NCBI GenBank assembly: GCA_002721725.1
Contig: PBLK01000016.1
Coordinates: forward strand, 47,704 to 111,703
Reading direction: 5' to 3'
Length of the DNA stretch: 64,000 nucleotides
Origin: Rhodobiaceae bacterium
GTDB taxonomy: Bacteria; Pseudomonadota; Alphaproteobacteria; RS24
In this document: positions 44,293 to 53,218 of the stretch, one piece after another
Layout: every line of letters starts with the position of its first letter
How positions within the stretch are numbered: the first letter of the stretch is position 1
Made by a program: the position numbers and the translations under genes
Notes under the pieces: model-generated
Told to the model about the DNA's origin: nothing
Databases searched by the model: none
The model's input: only the letters and a program-made list of their open reading frames with translations

Positions 44293-45792
44293 TTGGTCCG
44301 ACTTTTTATATATCTACTTCCGCTTTTTTCGATTTTTCCTTTTTCGGCCTCCGCGCAATCCATAGATGCAAAAATCAATCAGCTGATGCAGCCGCTGACA
44401 GATGTTTTATCGGCGCTTATTTTCTATGCCGTACCTTGGGCCGGTGCCGATGTGCCATTAATTGTCGTTTGGTTGATTGTCGCTGCTTTCTTTTTTACTT
44501 TTTATCTAGGCTTCATAAATTTGCGCGGCTTTCGCCACGCCATCAAGGTAGTGCGCGGGGCGCTTTACAATGACAAGCATCAAGGCGAAATAAGCCATTT
44601 TCAGGCCTTAACAGCGGCAATGTCGGGAACGATTGGCGTCGGCAACATGGCCGGTGTGGCCATTACTGTTTCGCTAGGAGGCCCGGGAGCCATTTTCTGG
44701 TTGATCGTAGCTGGACTGGTCGGCATGACGACAAAATTCGTCGAATGCACATTGGGCGTCAAATATCGCATTATCAATCAAGATGGCACCGTCTCGGGCG
44801 GGCCGATGTATTATTTGCGCGACGGTCTGGCTGAAAAAGGTCTGCCGCGTCTTGGTAAATATCTGGGTACGTTTTTTGCCGTCAGTATTGTTATTGGCTG
44901 TCTCGGCGCAGGCAATATGTTCCAATCCAATCAGGCATATGTTCAATTGCTTCAAGTCTCGGGCGGCGAAGACAGCCCGTTGGTCGGCTTTGGCTGGCTT
45001 GTCGGCTTGGCCATGGCGATGCTGGTCGGGCTGATTATTGTCGGCGGCATTAAATCGATTGCCAATATCACGGTCCGCCTCGTGCCCTTTATGGTAGTAA
45101 TTTATATGGCGCTGGCCTTTCTGGTTCTGGCAATGAATTTAACCGCCATTCCCTCTGCTTTTGCATTAATTTTCAAATCGGCCTTCACAATGCAAGGTGT
45201 GTCGGGCGGCTTTATAGGTATTATGATTTTGGGCTTTCAGCGCGCCGCCTTTTCCAATGAGGCAGGCCTCGGTTCTGCGGCTATTGCCCATTCCGCCGTG
45301 CAAACCGACGAACCGCTGAGCGAAGGGTTCGTTGCCTTGTTGGAACCATTTATCGATACGGTGGTGATTTGCACATTGACTGGTTTGGTGCTGGTCCTTA
45401 CCTTGCCGACCGAGGCGCTGATGGGCAGCGGCATGTCAGGCATTGAGCTGACCTCGGCGGCTTTTCAGGAGAATATTTCTTGGGCGCCGGTGCCATTATC
45501 TTTTGTCGCGATGATTTTCGCTTTTTCGACCATGCTGGCTTGGGCCTATTACGGCATTAAAGGCTGGACCTATTTATTTGGTGAGAGCAAAGCCAAAGAA
45601 AAAACTTTTGGTATGATTTTTTGCCTGTTCATCGTCATCGGCGCTTCCATAAAATTGGACACCGTGTTGGAATTTGCCGATGCGATGATTTTCATCATGG
45701 CCATTCCCAATCTTATCGGCCTGTATATTCTGGCACCGGACGTCAAAAAAGATTTGCAAACCTATATGACCAAGCTGAAAACTCAAGTCTAG
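44293..45792 (+). CDS. Sodium:alanine symporter family (AGCS) transporter
   Basis: A 499-aa inner-membrane amino-acid carrier. Family motifs are HFQALTAAMSGTIGVGNMAGVAITVSLGGPGAIFW and GLVGMTTKFVECTLGVKYR, then GGPMYYLRDGL and GFQRAAFSNEAGLGSAAIAHSAV. It imports alanine or glycine with sodium. It opens with a signal-like helix ending ASAQ, seen in a subset of the family. The only in-frame start ahead of this is a TTG at 44293 with a poor Shine-Dalgarno, so the exact start is uncertain. Confidence 0.9.
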   Translation: MVRLFIYLLPLFSIFPFSASAQSIDAKINQLMQPLTDVLSALIFYAVPWAGADVPLIVVWLIVAAFFFTFYLGFINLRGFRHAIKVVRGALYNDKHQGEISHFQALTAAMSGTIGVGNMAGVAITVSLGGPGAIFWLIVAGLVGMTTKFVECTLGVKYRIINQDGTVSGGPMYYLRDGLAEKGLPRLGKYLGTFFAVSIVIGCLGAGNMFQSNQAYVQLLQVSGGEDSPLVGFGWLVGLAMAMLVGLIIVGGIKSIANITVRLVPFMVVIYMALAFLVLAMNLTAIPSAFALIFKSAFTMQGVSGGFIGIMILGFQRAAFSNEAGLGSAAIAHSAVQTDEPLSEGFVALLEPFIDTVVICTLTGLVLVLTLPTEALMGSGMSGIELTSAAFQENISWAPVPLSFVAMIFAFSTMLAWAYYGIKGWTYLFGESKAKEKTFGMIFCLFIVIGASIKLDTVLEFADAMIFIMAIPNLIGLYILAPDVKKDLQTYMTKLKTQV

Positions 45793-45844
45793 CCGGGCGG
45801 CAAAATATTTGCTCTGGGCGGCAAATTCCGATACGGCTTGATCT

Positions 45845-46156
45845 ATGAAAAGTGTGTCGGTCTTTTACGGGGTTCTTGTTTTGGCGGTTATGGCTGCGTC
45901 GCTTGATATGGCGGCGCGGGCCGAATGGAAATCAGAGCCGCCGGAAGTGATGGCGGGCGGCGAAATTATAGGCCAGTTTTATCATTTGTTCTCCAATGCC
46001 CAACCTCCGCATCGTGTATGGGTAAAATATCAAGACAAAATCTATTTTTGTCGCGGCCAGAGCAAAAATTTTCAATGCGAAGAAAGCAATGAAAACGACG
46101 CGTCGCCGTCATCTGTTGCAATACCGCCCGATGGCACCGCGTCACCAGCCCCTTAA
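45845..46156 (+). CDS. Small secreted hypothetical protein with Cys pair
   Basis: A 103-aa protein: signal peptide (MKSVSVFYGVLVLAVMAASLDMAARA), then a short body with VWVKYQDKIYFCRGQSKNFQCEES (two Cys that could form a disulfide in the periplasm) and a Ser/Pro-rich tail. The family is unknown. It lies 52 bases after the AGCS symporter in the same direction. Confidence 0.55.
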   Translation: MKSVSVFYGVLVLAVMAASLDMAARAEWKSEPPEVMAGGEIIGQFYHLFSNAQPPHRVWVKYQDKIYFCRGQSKNFQCEESNENDASPSSVAIPPDGTASPAP

Positions 46157-46239
46157 ATCCATTGCGCTGGCCCATGCCTTGCGCCGAAACTCTATTTTCA
46201 CTAGAATTAAATGAAATTATTTCACTTTTGGGGTGGGTC

Positions 46240-46695
46240 ATGAATTTATTTGATAATAAGAATTTGAAATGGCGGCGTTTTGTTGGCGATGACAGTTTTG
46301 ATTACCCGATAGATTATGAAGCGGCCCTGTTGAGCATTCGCGATGACGGTCATGTGGATTTGCTGTATCGCTGGGCTCCTAATAGTTATTGCCATTTTCA
46401 TCGCCATACGGCGGAGACCACATCCGTCGTATTGGCCGGTGAATTGCACGTTATCGATGTTGATGCTGAAACCGGCGAAGAGTTATCGCACAAAATCCGC
46501 CTAGCCGGTGATTACGCCCATAAAGAACCGGGCGATGTGCATATGGAGCGCGGTGGCCCTGAGGGCGCGCTGGTGCTGTTCAAATTAAAAGCCATTGATA
46601 ATTCGCTGGCCGAAAGCTTGGCTCAAGACGGCACGGTTATCGAAGAATCGCGGTTCGACGATATGCTGGCGCGCCGCCGCGCCAAACACGGCTAA
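46240..46695 (+). CDS. Cupin-domain protein
   Basis: A 151-aa single cupin. The metal-binding pattern HFHRHTAETTSVVLAGELHVID supplies two His and a Glu-like residue, and EPGDVHMERGG supplies the second motif His. The fold matches ChrR-like and small regulatory cupins, but no sigma factor gene is adjacent. The ATG at 46240 has GGGGTGGG just upstream; the track start is 26 codons earlier and unlikely. The function is unknown. Confidence 0.75.
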   Translation: MNLFDNKNLKWRRFVGDDSFDYPIDYEAALLSIRDDGHVDLLYRWAPNSYCHFHRHTAETTSVVLAGELHVIDVDAETGEELSHKIRLAGDYAHKEPGDVHMERGGPEGALVLFKLKAIDNSLAESLAQDGTVIEESRFDDMLARRRAKHG

Positions 46696-46770
46696 AGCGG
46701 ACTGCAATGATGTGAAGCCGGAAAAATTTGAACATTTTGCTGCAAGTGGTTTTTCCGTTACTTTGCCGCC

Positions 46771-47271
46771 ATGTCTGATAGTGATTTGAAATTTCCCGAC
46801 TTGCCCGGCATTGATATTACGCCGGTTTTTCAAGACAGCCGCAGCCCGATGGGACAAAATATCGGTCTTGTCTATATGGGCTTTGGTGATAAGCGCATTT
46901 GCACAGGTTTGAAATGGCATGAAAGTTTGGTCGGCAATGCCGAGACCGATGTGCTGCACGGCGGTGTTGTCACCGCAATGATTGACGAAACGGCGGGTGG
47001 GGCATCGGTGCTGGCGACCGAGCATAAATTCTCTGTCGCAACGGTTGATTTGCGGGTCGATTATATGCGCCCTGCCGCGCCACGCCAAAACCTCTATTGC
47101 ATGGCGCATATTTATCGGCTGACCGAGCGTATCGCTTTTTTCAATGCGCAAGCGTTTAACGAGGATCCGGCAAAACCGATTGCTGTCGGTACCGGCACAT
47201 TCATGCTGGGTGCTAATGCCTCGGTGCCCGATATTCTCGGCGGCCCTTTTAAGGTGCAAGAAGATGGGTGA
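46771..47271 (+). CDS. PaaI-type hotdog thioesterase (first of a tandem pair)
   Basis: A 166-aa acyl-CoA thioesterase-like protein. The catalytic loop is TDVLHGGVVTAMIDETAGGASVLA (HGG plus the following Asp/Glu), then KFSVATVDLRVDYMRPAAPRQNLYCMAHIYRL. The 3' end overlaps the next hotdog gene by 8 bases, so the two are coupled. The substrate could be aryl- or acyl-CoA. Confidence 0.85.
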   Translation: MSDSDLKFPDLPGIDITPVFQDSRSPMGQNIGLVYMGFGDKRICTGLKWHESLVGNAETDVLHGGVVTAMIDETAGGASVLATEHKFSVATVDLRVDYMRPAAPRQNLYCMAHIYRLTERIAFFNAQAFNEDPAKPIAVGTGTFMLGANASVPDILGGPFKVQEDG

Positions 47272-47710
47272 TGTGGATTTCATAAAAAATGTGCTGGTCG
47301 CCATGCCCTATGCGGCCAAGCTCGGTGTCACGGCGCAGCTCGACGATGCCGGTCGGCTGTTCTGCAGCATGCCGTTTCATGAAAATCATATCGGCAATGC
47401 GCAATTACCCGCTTTGCACGGCGGCAGCCTCGCTAGCTTTTTGGAAATCACCGCGATTTTGCAATTGGCGCGCGAACAGGCAGCGGTGCAGCAAGTCGAC
47501 AGCATTGAGGCGGGTCGTGCGGCCATACCCTTGCCGGTCAATGTGACGGTGCAATATTTGCGTAGCGCACGTGCTTTGGCGTGCCATGCTGAGGCGCGTG
47601 TGTTGAAAGTCGGTCGCCGCACCAGCACCGTGTTTTGCCAGCTTTGGCAAGATGACGAGGCCAAGCCGGTAACTTCCATGACTGGGGTTTTCATCCAACC
47701 GAAAAGTTAG
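47264..47710 (+). CDS. Hotdog thioesterase (second of a tandem pair)
   Basis: A 148-aa hotdog-fold protein with LPALHGGSLASFLEITAILQLA in the catalytic position and PLPVNVTVQYLRSARALACHAEARVLKVGRRTSTVFCQLW. The start was moved from the track to ATG 47264, which overlaps the first gene's end. The two proteins differ clearly in sequence, so this is an old paralogy or a heteromer rather than a recent duplication. Confidence 0.82.
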   Translation: MGDVDFIKNVLVAMPYAAKLGVTAQLDDAGRLFCSMPFHENHIGNAQLPALHGGSLASFLEITAILQLAREQAAVQQVDSIEAGRAAIPLPVNVTVQYLRSARALACHAEARVLKVGRRTSTVFCQLWQDDEAKPVTSMTGVFIQPKS

Positions 47711-47772
47711 CACCATTTCCGCTTGCCTCGAGGCTTTAAGCTTGTAATCTTTGGTCGAAAGAGGAGACAGCC

Positions 47773-48624
47773 ATGAGCCAAACCGAGTATGTGCCGCCGA
47801 AAATTTGGGAATGGGACGCTGAAAGCGGCGGCCGTTTTGCCAATATTAACCGCCCGATTGCTGGTGCGACGCATGATAAAGAATTGCCGATAGGCGAACA
47901 CCCTTATCAGCTTTACTCATTGGGCACACCTAATGGGGTGAAGGTGACGGTGATGCTGGAAGAACTATTGGCATTGGGCCATGAGGGCGCTGAATATGAT
48001 GCCTGGCTCATTAATATTGGTGAGGGCGACCAGTTCGGTTCGGGCTTTGTTGATATCAATCCGAATTCAAAAATTCCCGCGATGATGGATAGGAGCGACA
48101 AACAGCCGGTGCGGTTGTTTGAAAGCGCCTCTATGTTGGTGCATTTGGCTGAGAAATTTGATGCGTTTTTACCGCATGCTGGCAAGCCGCGCGCCGAGAC
48201 CTTTAGTTGGCTGTTTTGGCAAATGGGCTCAGCCCCTTATTTGGGCGGCGGCTTCGGGCATTTCTACGCTTATGCGCCGTTTAAAATGGAATATCCGATT
48301 AACCGTTTTGCAATGGAAGTGAAGCGGCAAATGGATGTTTTGGACCACCACTTGGCCGATCATGAATATTTAGCCGGCACAGATTACACCATTGCCGATA
48401 TGGCGACTTGGCCGTGGTATGGCGCGCTGGCTTCGGGGCTTTTGTATGATTCAGCCGAGTTTTTGCAGGTGCAGACGTACAAAAACCTCAATCGTTGGGC
48501 CAAACAAATTGCCGCGCGCCCTGCCGTGCAACGCGGGGCCATTGTTAATCGTCCGTGGGGTGATAAGACGGCGCTGGAACGCCATAGCGCGGCGGATATT
48601 GACTCCGTGCTGAAAGCTGAGTAA
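47773..48624 (+). CDS. Glutathione S-transferase, YghU-like
   Basis: A 283-aa enzyme of the YghU/Nu-class GST group, which has disulfide-bond reductase activity with two glutathiones. The long N-terminal arm (WEWDAESGGRFANINRPIAGATHDKELPIGEHPYQLYSLGTPNGVKV) is diagnostic, with ITVM-type glutathione contacts (SKIPAMMD, LFESASMLVHLAEKF). The start has GAGGAGA upstream. It is likely cytoplasmic. Confidence 0.9.
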   Translation: MSQTEYVPPKIWEWDAESGGRFANINRPIAGATHDKELPIGEHPYQLYSLGTPNGVKVTVMLEELLALGHEGAEYDAWLINIGEGDQFGSGFVDINPNSKIPAMMDRSDKQPVRLFESASMLVHLAEKFDAFLPHAGKPRAETFSWLFWQMGSAPYLGGGFGHFYAYAPFKMEYPINRFAMEVKRQMDVLDHHLADHEYLAGTDYTIADMATWPWYGALASGLLYDSAEFLQVQTYKNLNRWAKQIAARPAVQRGAIVNRPWGDKTALERHSAADIDSVLKAE

Positions 48625-48659
48625 CAAAAAACCGAGTTTTGACGCAGCTTTTCAGTTCT

Positions 48660-49325
48660 TTAGAAGCTATAGGTCAGGCCAACTCGCAAAAACGGCCAGA
48701 GTTCAAACTCGTCAAGGTCGTTGTTAACCTCGATTTCTTCAAGCTCGACATCAGCAGCAAGCGCCGCACATTGCAAAACGCTCAATTGGCATTCTTGTGT
48801 CGATAGATTGGCCACCAGCGAGCCATATTGGATAACCCCGGCCGACAGGCTTAAACCCAGACCGCCGCCGACATTTCGGCCAATACCGAATAAAACATAG
48901 GGGGCATTATCGCTCTGAAAGCCTACCTCACCGCGCAAATAACCGATTTGTGCGATGGTGTAGCTTTCATCACCGATTAGAAAGTCACCACTATCATCGG
49001 GGCGCACATCAATACCAATTTCGGGGCTGCCCATAACCATGCCGACTTCCATGTTCAGAAAAGCAAGTGGGAAAAACTGCAAACCGATCCGCGGCGCTTC
49101 AATTGTGGCCGACGCCGCAAAGCTTGTGCCGTCGTATTCTGAAAACGTGTCTTCATAATTTAGGCTGCTAAAACCGAGCACCAAATCGAACCAGCTGTTC
49201 AGGTTTCTTGTGTAGATTCCTTCGACACCTAAAGTGCCGACGCCGACGGTCAGCCCGTTGCGCCCTTCAGCCGAGGCTGAAACGGGGGTCAAAATGACGG
49301 CCAAAGCCAAAAATAAATAACGCAT
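48660..49325 (-). CDS. Small outer-membrane beta-barrel, unknown
   Basis: A 221-aa protein with a signal peptide (MRYLFLALAVILTPVSASA) and glycine-rich amphipathic strands (NGLTVGVGTLGVEGIYTRNLNSW). It ends FLRVGLTYSF, with a terminal Phe. The pattern resembles OmpW/OmpA-like 8-strand barrels. The ATG at 49325 replaces the track start seven codons earlier, with GAGAGGG upstream. An acidic loop carries three Cys (QECQLSVLQCAALAAD region). Confidence 0.7.
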   Translation of the reverse strand: MRYLFLALAVILTPVSASAEGRNGLTVGVGTLGVEGIYTRNLNSWFDLVLGFSSLNYEDTFSEYDGTSFAASATIEAPRIGLQFFPLAFLNMEVGMVMGSPEIGIDVRPDDSGDFLIGDESYTIAQIGYLRGEVGFQSDNAPYVLFGIGRNVGGGLGLSLSAGVIQYGSLVANLSTQECQLSVLQCAALAADVELEEIEVNNDLDEFELWPFLRVGLTYSF

Positions 49326-49461
49326 AAAAAGACCCTCTCGTGTCAAATTAGCAGTTAGCGAAGATTTGGCAAATGGATGAAAAGAAACAATCGGATAGCA
49401 AGATGATTGCCTTAGGCGCGTTCCATCCGTAAGTTGGAAGCAGGTAACAAGGGTTTGCGTT

Positions 49462-49971
49462 ATGCCTGTTCATATTATGGCCGCTCTGGGCGGCGCTCTA
49501 ATTGTTGTTTTACTGCTGATTATATTTCTGCTGCGCCGCCGCGAAGTAGGTACAGATAAGACGGTTTTTGAAAAAGTTGAAAAAGCACATGAAAAAGATC
49601 GCTTAGGTCAGTTGGTCAAACAACGTGAAGATAGTTTTCTGAACATTGTTTACGGCCTGGCCGCCGCCATGGTTGTGGCCGATGGACAGGTTAAGCAGAA
49701 CGAAATAGATAAGGCGGAAAAGCTTGGAGCTCGGCTCATCCCCAATTTTGATAATCAGGCTTTTTTGAAAGTAGTCAGCGGCCATAAGCAATTGCCGCGC
49801 TTCAACGATATGATCGATGCGGTGGCACCGCTTTTGCCGTTGGAGGCGAAAGCAGAAATTTTTGATTATTTGCAAGCCATAGCGACATCGGACGGGCAAA
49901 TCTCGCCCGATGAACGCCACTATATTCATCATGCCGAGGTCAAATTCGGCCTCGATAAATTAAACCGTTGA
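49462..49971 (+). CDS. Membrane-anchored TerB-like domain protein
   Basis: A 169-aa protein: one N-terminal helix (AALGGALIVVLLLIIFLL), a charged linker, then a TerB/DjlA-type helical domain (residues about 55-165) with the acidic repeat motifs VVADGQVKQNEIDKAE and ATSDGQISPDERHYIHHAE that could bind a metal ion. TerB-like domains are found in tellurite-resistance and stress proteins, but no other ter gene lies nearby. It is convergent with the oxidoreductase gene, 4 bases apart. Confidence 0.8.
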   Translation: MPVHIMAALGGALIVVLLLIIFLLRRREVGTDKTVFEKVEKAHEKDRLGQLVKQREDSFLNIVYGLAAAMVVADGQVKQNEIDKAEKLGARLIPNFDNQAFLKVVSGHKQLPRFNDMIDAVAPLLPLEAKAEIFDYLQAIATSDGQISPDERHYIHHAEVKFGLDKLNR

Positions 49972-49975
49972 GAGC

Positions 49976-51100
49976 TTACAGCCCTTTTTGCGGCTTGATG
50001 AGATATTTTTCACCGGTTTTTTTCGGCATATAGCGCGCAATATTTTCAGGATCAATCGCTTCGGCCAAAGTCAGCTCATCGGTGATATGGCTGGCAAAAG
50101 TGGTTTTAATCTCATTGGCCACACGGGCCTGCAATTCGCCCATGCGCTCAAAGCCGATTTTCTGCAAAAACGGAGTCAACAGCCAACCGCCAACTCCCCA
50201 ATGCATGCCATAACTTTGCCCCAGGGTGACCGGGCCTTGCGCCAAGCGACCGTAAATATAGACCTGCTTATGCTGGTCAGAGCCATAAGTGTTAAGGCCC
50301 GACGCATTGCGGCTCAGCGCACGCTCCATGCTCGACAAAAGCGTGTCGGCCATATCGCCCGCACCAATGGCATCAAAGCCTAATGTGGCTTCGGTCTCGG
50401 CCATCGCATCCACCAATTGCGCTTTGAAATCATCATCATTGGAGTTAATGACATATTTGGCTCCCAAATCGGTGAGGATTTTCGCCTGTTTGTCAGAACG
50501 AATAACGCAAATCAAATCAATGCCTTCTTGCAGGCATAATTTCAAAACCATTTGCCCGAGATTGGACGCGGCGGCAGTGTGAACCATTGCCTTATGGCCT
50601 TCCGCTTTCAGCGTTTCGATAAATCCGAGTGCGGTTAACGGATTGACGTAAGAAGAGGCCGCTTCATCTGCCGTGGTTTCATCATGATGGGGCAGACACA
50701 TGAAGGCTGGTGCCTTGACGAATTGCTGATAGCACTGACCAGAAACGAGTGAGACCATTTTGCCTTCCAAATGTTTGGCATTGGCACCTGCAGCGACAAC
50801 GCGGCCCGCCCCCTCATTGCCGACCGGCAGAGTTTGGTCAAGCCGCGCGCGCATGGCATCGACAAATTGCGGCGGTACTGGAGCAACCATTTTTTGCTCA
50901 TTGCCATCGGTCACCAGCTTTCCTTTAGAATAATCGGCAAAGCCCAATAGTGGAAACATGTCCGACGGGTTGATCGGCGCAGATTCTATTTCGACAACCA
51001 CCTCATCATCATTGGGGGCCGGCATGTCATTTTTGACAATTGACAAGACAAGCTCACCTTGTGCGGTGGCGGTTGATACGATTTGGTGGTTTCCACTCAT
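49976..51100 (-). CDS. Zinc-binding-type alcohol dehydrogenase/quinone reductase (MDR family)
   Basis: A 374-aa medium-chain dehydrogenase/reductase. GroES-like N-terminal part (VVVEIESAPINPSDMFPLLG, NEGAGRVVAAG) and a Rossmann part (MVHTAAASNLGQMVLKLCLQEG, LGAKYVINSNDDDFKAQL). Catalytic zinc ligands are not evident, so it is closer to the quinone-oxidoreductase/enoyl-reductase branch. The ATG at 51100 has GGAG 6 bases upstream. It follows the carboxyltransferase gene by 20 bases in the same operon. Confidence 0.85.
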   Translation of the reverse strand: MSGNHQIVSTATAQGELVLSIVKNDMPAPNDDEVVVEIESAPINPSDMFPLLGFADYSKGKLVTDGNEQKMVAPVPPQFVDAMRARLDQTLPVGNEGAGRVVAAGANAKHLEGKMVSLVSGQCYQQFVKAPAFMCLPHHDETTADEAASSYVNPLTALGFIETLKAEGHKAMVHTAAASNLGQMVLKLCLQEGIDLICVIRSDKQAKILTDLGAKYVINSNDDDFKAQLVDAMAETEATLGFDAIGAGDMADTLLSSMERALSRNASGLNTYGSDQHKQVYIYGRLAQGPVTLGQSYGMHWGVGGWLLTPFLQKIGFERMGELQARVANEIKTTFASHITDELTLAEAIDPENIARYMPKKTGEKYLIKPQKGL

Positions 51101-51120
51101 TTTATTCTCCTTCAAGAAAT

Positions 51121-52692
51121 TTAAGGCCGCATTCCAGTCAAATACGGAACGGGGGGCTGGGTTTGCATAGCAGCTATAGCGAGGCGCAGCCAGCTAATAA
51201 GCTTGGGACGCGTTTCGCGCGGGTCGATAATTTCATGCACGGACAGACCTTCGGCGCGCGGAAAGGGCGATTGGCTGGCCGCCAGCATATCTTCCAATTC
51301 TTTTTGCCGCGCTGCCGGGTCTTCAGCCGCTGCAATTTCGCGCGCAAAGGCGACAGCAACGCCACCTTCGACCGGCAGCGCACCGCTGGCTGCGCTGGGC
51401 CAAGACAAGACATAGCCGTCAGGGCCGAAATGCGCTTGCGCGGCAACACCGAAAGCTTTCAGCACTTGCACGCTGGCCCAGGGCACGCGGCTCTGCAATA
51501 CGGCGGAAATGGCCGCCGTGCCGTGACGGATGGTGCCCGCTTGTTCGCTGTCGGGGCCAATCATAAACCCCGGCTCATCGACAAAGCTGATAATCGGCAA
51601 ATGGAAACTGTTGCAGAAATCGGCAAAGCGGCGCAGCTTTTGCGCCGCCTCTGCCGTCATGGCACCGGCATAATACATGCAATCATTACCGATAATGCCG
51701 ACGCTTTCGCCATCAAGACGGGCCAAGCCGGTAATGAGGCTGGGCCCGAATTTGCGCGACATTTCAAAAAAGCTCGAAGCGTCGCCGTCGCGGTCAACCA
51801 CAGCTTCAATGATTTTGCGCATTTGAAAAGGCTGGCGGCGATTGGTCGGAACAATATCGGCGAGGCTGTCTTCGTAACGATCGGCTTTGTCTTTGCAGGG
51901 TAATTTTTCAGGATAGGCCCAGGCATTATCGGGCAGAAAAGATAAGAAGCGGCGAATTTGTGCCATCGCATCGGCTTCATCTTCGGCCAGATTATCTATC
52001 GCACCGGAACTTAAATGCACTTGCGGGCCTCCCAATTCTTCTTTCGTCATATCATGGCCGAGCGCGCGTTTGACCACTTGCGGGCCGGCAATCAGCACGG
52101 CGGCATTTTGCGTCATCACGGTGAAATGCGAAGCGACAAGGCGTGCCGCGGGAAGACCGGCAACCGGCCCCAATGCAGCAGAAGCGACCGGCACGGCAGA
52201 TAAGGTTTCGGCCAAAGGCACAAAGCGCGATTGCGAAAATACCGGCTCGCCCAAAGGGCGTCGGTTTTTCTCCTTATTGGTGCCACCGACCGAACCGCCG
52301 CCGCCCTCATGCAGGCGAATAAGCGGCACTTTATATTGCAGCGCCAATTGTTCGGTATAGACACTTTTGCGCAAGCCTGCCGGATTGGGTGAGCCGCCGC
52401 GCACGGTAAAATCCTCGCCGCCGACAATCACTTTGCGCCCGTCAATTTGCCCGAAGCCGAGGATGAAATTAGCGGGCTGGAAATCTTTGAGCTTGCCGTC
52501 ATCATCATATTCGGGCACGCCTGCGCCTTCGCCGACCTCGTCAAAACTGTTTTTATCGAGTAGCGTTTCGACGCGCTCGCGAATGGTCAGGCGACCCTTT
52601 TCGTGATGCGCCTTGACCGCTTGTTTGCCGCCTTGCTGTTTGGCCAACTTGCGACGCTTTTTAATCTCGTCAATATCGTTATCCCAGCTCAT
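51121..52692 (-). CDS. Acyl-CoA carboxylase carboxyltransferase subunit
   Basis: A 523-aa crotonase-fold carboxyltransferase of the propionyl/methylcrotonyl-CoA carboxylase beta type. The N-terminal biotin-side half (RLTIRERVETLLDKNSFDEVGEGAG, LIRLHEGGGGSVGG) and the C-terminal acyl-CoA half (LPIISFVDEPGFMIGPDSEQAG, SWPSAASGALPVEGG) are both present, so it is full length. The biotinyl protein is encoded 19 bases upstream. The biotin carboxylase subunit needed for activity is not in this window. The acyl-CoA substrate cannot be told by eye. Confidence 0.9.
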   Translation of the reverse strand: MSWDNDIDEIKKRRKLAKQQGGKQAVKAHHEKGRLTIRERVETLLDKNSFDEVGEGAGVPEYDDDGKLKDFQPANFILGFGQIDGRKVIVGGEDFTVRGGSPNPAGLRKSVYTEQLALQYKVPLIRLHEGGGGSVGGTNKEKNRRPLGEPVFSQSRFVPLAETLSAVPVASAALGPVAGLPAARLVASHFTVMTQNAAVLIAGPQVVKRALGHDMTKEELGGPQVHLSSGAIDNLAEDEADAMAQIRRFLSFLPDNAWAYPEKLPCKDKADRYEDSLADIVPTNRRQPFQMRKIIEAVVDRDGDASSFFEMSRKFGPSLITGLARLDGESVGIIGNDCMYYAGAMTAEAAQKLRRFADFCNSFHLPIISFVDEPGFMIGPDSEQAGTIRHGTAAISAVLQSRVPWASVQVLKAFGVAAQAHFGPDGYVLSWPSAASGALPVEGGVAVAFAREIAAAEDPAARQKELEDMLAASQSPFPRAEGLSVHEIIDPRETRPKLISWLRLAIAAMQTQPPVPYLTGMRP

Positions 52693-52711
52693 GTCCTGCG
52701 TCCTCTATGCG

Positions 52712-52921
52712 CTAGTCTAATGTCGCAATCAGCTGGCCTTCGCCAATCATGTCGCCCTCGGCGACATGAATTTCCTTCAGCTTTCCTGCTTTGGGGGCAA
52801 CCACCGGAATTTCCATTTTCATGGATTCCAATATCGCAATGACATCATCGGCAGCCAAATCGGCGCCCGTCTCGGCAATGATTTTCCAAACACTGCCGGC
52901 AATTTCACTTTTTACCTGCAT
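52712..52921 (-). CDS. Biotinyl-carrier domain protein
   Basis: A 69-aa free-standing biotin/lipoyl attachment domain with the biotinyl-Lys site ESMKME near residue 34 and mirrored hairpins typical of the fold (GSVWKIIAETGADLAADD and GKLKEIHVAEGDMIGEGQLIATLD). It carries carboxybiotin for the adjacent carboxyltransferase. Such short carrier proteins accompany some acyl-CoA carboxylases. AGGAAATCC precedes the start. Confidence 0.92.
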   Translation of the reverse strand: MQVKSEIAGSVWKIIAETGADLAADDVIAILESMKMEIPVVAPKAGKLKEIHVAEGDMIGEGQLIATLD

Positions 52922-53029
52922 GGATTTCCTCCGATCCAGAGGCTAGCCAATCGCCATAGGGTTAGGCAAGGGCGCTGGCTTGTAAAAAAACCGCAATCTG
53001 ATTAGGGTTTTGACGTTGGAGGAAACATC

Positions 53030-53218
53030 ATGTCCGAGAATAATTCCGAGCCGAAACCGCTTGACAGCCGAATGGTATTCATCGCCATTGCCATCATCGC
53101 TTTTATTTGGGTTGCCATATTCATAATTTTGCCGGCGGTCACCGGCAAAGCCGGTGTGGCGCAAAAAATGCAGCAAGATCTGCAACAAAGAAGCATTGAT
53201 GAACGCCCTCAAAAATAA
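53030..53218 (+). CDS. Small single-helix membrane protein
   Basis: A 62-aa protein: polar N-terminus, one helix (MVFIAIAIIAFIWVAIFIILPAV), basic polar C-terminus. A good GGAGG precedes the ATG. It overlaps the start of the MipA-like gene by 20 bases. The role is unknown; coupling to MipA is plausible. Confidence 0.6.
   Translation: MSENNSEPKPLDSRMVFIAIAIIAFIWVAIFIILPAVTGKAGVAQKMQQDLQQRSIDERPQK

Noticed and set aside
49462-49971. Tellurite resistance cluster
   Set aside because: A lone TerB-like domain with no other ter genes does not support the function.
51040-51903. 287-aa plus-strand ORF antisense to the carboxyltransferase
   Set aside because: The carboxyltransferase frame is complete with known motifs; the opposite frame is a codon-bias shadow.
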